Source: Prevotella sp.
GTDB lineage: Bacteria; Bacteroidota; Bacteroidia; Bacteroidales; Dysgonomonadaceae
Direction of reading: 5' to 3'
Assembly: GCA_031263965.1 (NCBI GenBank)
Contig: JAISES010000125.1
Location: 1 to 8,806 of the forward strand
DNA length: 8,806 nt
Under the pieces are notes generated by a model. It was not told where the DNA came from. It made no database searches and worked only from the letters and a program-made list of their open reading frames with translations. Of the stretch, positions 6,519-8,806 are shown piece by piece. The position numbers were made by a program, and so were the translations under genes. Within the stretch, counting starts at the first letter, position 1, and each line of letters begins with the position of its first letter.

Positions 6519-6582
6519 GGTGTAAATTTACTTTTGACGCACTCTCCTGCTAATATTTAGTTTGTATTTTAGAAGCTGTTTC

Positions 6583-8313
6583 TTAATTATTCGCAACCTC
6601 TTTTGCTTTGGCCGGTGCAGAAAGAGTGGCTTTATATAACTGTGGATCGTTCAATACTTCTATAGCCTTGGCAACTTCCCTGTCGTGTTGAAGATCATAT
6701 TTAGCAACGCCCTTTTGGAAATAATATCTTCTGATTATTTCAGTGTTGATCAGTTGTGAGATAGGTTCTTTGAAGGTTTCCATGTCCCTGTCCAGATTTG
6801 GAACCAGCTTTGCTTCCAAAGCTTTAAATTCAGTTTCGGAGTCTTTCATATAGCCTTCAAATTCCATGACCTCCTTCAAGGAAACCATTGATTTTTCACT
6901 TATACGGTCATATTGAAAGTCTTTTGACTTGACAAATTCTTTAAAATCTTCATAGTCCTTGTCTGTAATAGAAAAATTCTCAGGGCTATCGATTGTTTTG
7001 TGGTTCTGCACCCAATTGTTCACCCAATCAAAAACGATATACTGGTTAGCCAGATAGAATGTAATTGTAGGAGTTTTTACTTCATCTAACGTTATATCGG
7101 GAGAAACACCTCCACCATCTCTTACGGGCCTCCCTGCCTCTGTATAGAACACTGTGGTAAGGCTATCGGGAATACGGCCTACGCTCCCATCGGCATTTCG
7201 ATGCGAATAGTCGATCGCTTGTACACATCGGCCGCTAGGGATGTAGTATTTAGACGTAGTAACTTTCAAGCCTCCTCCATAAGGCATTTCCCGGGGCGTT
7301 TGTACAAGCCCTTTGCCAAATGTGCGTTCCCCGATCAATACTGCCCTGTCCATATCTTGCAGTGATCCGGCCAGGATTTCCGATGCTGAAGCAGATGAGC
7401 GGCTTGTTAATATAACCAATGGTATTTCAGTGTCGTTTGGTTCTAAAGTGGTACGGTATGTCCTATCCAGTTGTTTAAGCTTTCCTTTTGTAGATACTAC
7501 TACCTTTCCTTTTGGTACGAACAGGTTCACTATTTGTACCGCCTCTTCCAAAACACCTCCTCCATTTTGCCTCACATCGATGATTATGGATGTTGCCCCT
7601 TGTTTTTTTAAGTCAAAAAAAGCATTTTTTATGTCTGAGGATATTTTGTCTGTAAAAGTGGAAAAGTTGATATATCCGGTGTTCGGGCTTACCATTCCGT
7701 AGTAAGGTATAATATCCATGGATATTTTTTCTCTGGTAATTTTCAGGGTTACCGGTTTTTTTTCTCCCTGGCGTTCTACCGTAACTACAATAGTAGTGCC
7801 CGGTTGTCCTTTCAGGTTACTGCTAACATAGCTGTTTAGGGTAAGTCCATATGCTTCTCCATCTACTTTGTCGCATTTGGTCATGTCTTTCCCGTCTATA
7901 GATAATATTTTGTCTCCTGTTTTCAATCCGGCTTTTGCTGCAGGACTGTTTTCGTAAGGTTCTATAACGGTAACTCTATTATCTTTGTACGAAATCACAG
8001 CGCCTACCCCTGCATACTCACCGGTAATTTGGGTGTTGAACTCCTTCATTTCTTCTTCATTGAAGTATTCCGTATAAGGGTCGAGGGTATTAAGCATATT
8101 ATCCAATCCCGAACGTACAGTTTTATTTATATCAATACTATCGACATAGAACATGTCTATTTCGCGTAAAGCCGAGTTGAATATATCCAAGTTTTTGTTA
8201 ATGTCGAAGTAGCGTTGTTGCTGTTTGTTTTTATCAGTGTTGCTTTGAGATTGGATATGCCCTATTCCGGTGAGTAGAAGCATCAGAATAATTGCAGCTA
8301 TTTTGTTATTCAT
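6583..8313 (-). CDS. C-terminal processing protease, PDZ and S41 peptidase domains
   Basis: A 576-residue exported serine protease of the CtpA/Prc family (MEROPS S41A), expected in the periplasm or anchored to the inner membrane by its N-terminal hydrophobic segment (residues 4-18, then IQSQS). Residues about 35-95 are the helical N-terminal region with the conserved LDPYTEYF (77-84). A PDZ domain follows (about 95-190; GVGAVISY, SPAAKAGLKTGDKILSIDG). The protease core has INFSTF (215-220) and IIDVRQNGGG (244-253), and SSASASE (306-312) with Ser309 as the probable nucleophile. FGKG (332-335) contributes Lys334, 25 residues later as in CtpA, and Gln338 is the third active-site residue. An extra C-terminal region of about 160 residues, charged and helical, is common in Bacteroidetes members. 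The chosen start is the ATG at 8313, which begins a clean signal sequence; an in-frame TTG at 8343 would put ten polar residues in front of it. All catalytic residues are present, so it should be active. Confidence 0.92.
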   Translation of the reverse strand: MNNKIAAIILMLLLTGIGHIQSQSNTDKNKQQQRYFDINKNLDIFNSALREIDMFYVDSIDINKTVRSGLDNMLNTLDPYTEYFNEEEMKEFNTQITGEYAGVGAVISYKDNRVTVIEPYENSPAAKAGLKTGDKILSIDGKDMTKCDKVDGEAYGLTLNSYVSSNLKGQPGTTIVVTVERQGEKKPVTLKITREKISMDIIPYYGMVSPNTGYINFSTFTDKISSDIKNAFFDLKKQGATSIIIDVRQNGGGVLEEAVQIVNLFVPKGKVVVSTKGKLKQLDRTYRTTLEPNDTEIPLVILTSRSSASASEILAGSLQDMDRAVLIGERTFGKGLVQTPREMPYGGGLKVTTSKYYIPSGRCVQAIDYSHRNADGSVGRIPDSLTTVFYTEAGRPVRDGGGVSPDITLDEVKTPTITFYLANQYIVFDWVNNWVQNHKTIDSPENFSITDKDYEDFKEFVKSKDFQYDRISEKSMVSLKEVMEFEGYMKDSETEFKALEAKLVPNLDRDMETFKEPISQLINTEIIRRYYFQKGVAKYDLQHDREVAKAIEVLNDPQLYKATLSAPAKAKEVANN

Positions 8314-8340
8314 TCTATGATATTCTTTATATGTTTTACG

Positions 8341-8348
8341 CAAAGGAA
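8341..8348 (-). promoter_or_regulatory. Weak candidate -7 box for the S41 protease gene
   Basis: The complement reads TTCCTTTG, one base off TAnnTTTG, 27 bp upstream of the protease ATG. No TTTG is found 17-23 bp further upstream, where the sequence runs into the edge of the foldback repeat. No better match exists on the minus strand between the gene and 8640, so the true promoter may be atypical or lie further right. Confidence 0.25.
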
Positions 8349-8371
8349 ATACTTTTTTATTAGAAACTGTT

Positions 8372-8626
8372 TAAGATACTGTTCGAATTTTAACGAAGAA
8401 TATTATTATAGGATTTGAAAAAGACTTCTTAGCAATTTTTTTATGCTCTTTTCAGCGTATTTTCCCCTTTTTACTTTTGGTTTAGCCCACTAAACCTGCA
8501 AGCAAAAAGAACAAAATCCATCTGAAAATATCTATAAAAAAAATTTGCTATAAAATTCAAACAGTTTCTAAATTTTGTAGCAAATCCTATAATAATATTC
8601 TTCGTTAAAATTCGAACAGTTTCTTA
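8372..8626. repeat. 255-bp foldback (MITE-like) element with long inverted ends
   Basis: The outer arms, 8378-8417 and 8581-8620, are perfect 40-bp inverted repeats, extendable to 8372 and 8626 with one mismatch. The inverted symmetry continues inward. Left 8430-8455 (TAGCAA, T run, TTTTCAG) matches the reverse of 8522-8550, CTTTTTAC (8467-8474) matches the reverse of 8502-8509, and a 7-bp stem GGTTTAG/CTAAACC (8479-8485, 8490-8496) closes a CCCA loop near the middle. The whole segment can fold as one long hairpin. The right arm carries about 18 extra bases between its outer and inner blocks. There is no transposase frame and I see no convincing target-site duplication. It lies 59 bp upstream of the protease ATG. 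A non-autonomous transposon end-pair or foldback element is the likeliest class; the family is not recognised. Confidence 0.7.
8551..8570. repeat. Internal copy of the foldback terminal motif
   Basis: TAAAATTCAAACAGTTTCT (8551-8569) repeats the right terminus of the element, 8606-8624, with one A/G difference and a 55-bp period. The reversed motif occurs at the left end at 8372-8392, and a partial copy TAGAAACTGTTT sits just outside it at 8361-8372. There are thus four copies, two in each direction, in 266 bp. This accounts for most of the extra length of the right arm. Confidence 0.6.
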
Positions 8627-8660
8627 TTGTCCGGCTATAATAAGTACATATTATAAAATA

Positions 8661-8697
8661 TCGATTTTATGCTATTTAATTGTCGATTTTGTGCTAT
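8661..8697 (+). promoter_or_regulatory. Tandem 15-bp direct repeat, candidate activator sites
   Basis: TCGATTTTATGCTAT (8661-8675) and TCGATTTTGTGCTAT (8683-8697) differ at one base and start 22 bp apart, two helical turns, so proteins bound to both would face the same side. They lie immediately upstream of a -7 box at 8718-8725, with centres about 39 and 61 bp before its expected start point. This is the placement used by dimeric activators such as response regulators. The gene served would lie beyond the right edge. Confidence 0.45.
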
Positions 8698-8717
8698 CGC
8701 TTTATGAATGTTTAGCT

Positions 8718-8725
8718 TAATTTTG
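8718..8725 (+). promoter_or_regulatory. Candidate -7 box reading out of the window to the right
   Basis: TAATTTTG matches TAnnTTTG exactly and is identical to the trigger factor -7 box. There is no TTTG at the normal -33 distance (the nearest, 8688-8691, leaves a 26-bp spacer), and the direct repeats occupy that space. Expected start near 8729. No start codon for a gene of useful length follows before 8806, so the leader is longer than about 75 nt or the gene is not immediately adjacent. Confidence 0.4.
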
Positions 8726-8806
8726 AATTATTAACACTAAAAGAGTAAGTCATATAAAATACTACTGTTCTTTTACTATATAAATCAAAGTACATATATC
8801 AACTGA

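Larger units (their letters stand above)
8314..8806. other. Gene-free region at the right edge
   Basis: About 490 bp with no reading frame that I can support on either strand and no tRNA-like or rRNA-like sequence. Composition is strongly AT-rich. Its identifiable contents are the short leader of the protease gene (8314-8340), the foldback element, the tandem direct repeats and the rightward -7 box, each listed separately. From 8726 to 8806 I see nothing specific. Confidence 0.7.

Noticed and set aside
7313..7702. 129-codon open frame on the plus strand
   Set aside because: It lies wholly inside the protease gene on the opposite strand, over the conserved catalytic core, and its translation has no recognisable domain.
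8314..8343. TTG start at 8343 adding 10 residues to the S41 protease
   Set aside because: TTG starts are uncommon here and the added residues are polar, in front of a complete signal sequence that begins at the ATG 8313.
8472..8479. TACTTTTG, a -7-like match on the plus strand inside the foldback
   Set aside because: No -33 element and no gene follows it; such a match is expected by chance in DNA this rich in T.
8637..8654. Inverted repeat ATAATA/TATTAT around AGTACA
   Set aside because: Only A and T in 6-bp arms within an AT-rich stretch; too likely by chance.
8361..8697. Possible CRISPR-like array because of repeated motifs
   Set aside because: The repeats are few, inverted or differently spaced, and there are no regular spacers or cas genes.

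Overview
The window looks like a chromosomal segment from a Bacteroidota (Bacteroidetes) genome, probably of the order Bacteroidales; Dysgonomonas or a close relative is my guess. The grounds are tandem BACON domains in a lipoprotein, a Bacteroidetes-type S41 C-terminal protease, a bacterial GH3-family enzyme, AT-rich intergenic DNA, no Shine-Dalgarno sequences ahead of the starts, and several promoter candidates that fit the Bacteroides pattern (-33 TTTG, -7 TAnnTTTG).

Layout. (1) 2-792, plus strand: the last 20 codons of what is probably zwf, overlapping by ATGA with a complete 6-phosphogluconolactonase gene (pgl). This is the tail of an oxidative pentose-phosphate operon, closed by a hairpin at 805-836 that also serves the convergent gene. 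(2) 4827-852, minus strand: a Crp/Fnr-family regulator, then a GH3-family adenylating enzyme (ATGA overlap), then a secreted lipoprotein with three BACON repeats and an unassigned C-terminal region. The lipoprotein gene has a promoter candidate of its own inside the 3' end of the GH3 gene. (3) 4828-5100: a divergent control region with a 22-bp palindrome placed as an activator site for the regulator/GH3 promoter, and a near-consensus promoter for trigger factor. (4) 5101-6474, plus: trigger factor (tig), closed by a strong GC-rich hairpin shared with (5) 8313-6583, minus: a periplasmic PDZ/S41 protease. (6) 8314-8806: about 490 bp with no recognisable gene. It holds a 255-bp foldback (MITE-like) element with 40-bp perfect inverted ends, then a two-copy 15-bp direct repeat with 22-bp period just upstream of a -7 box that points out of the right edge.

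Most of the window is housekeeping: NADPH supply, nascent-chain folding and envelope proteolysis. The least explained parts are the translationally coupled regulator/GH3 pair with its candidate operator, the BACON lipoprotein behind it, and the foldback plus tandem-repeat region at the right end. I saw no CRISPR array, rRNA, tRNA, intact transposase or phage gene. Nothing here is clearly a new defence or mobile system; the leads are listed with their limits.
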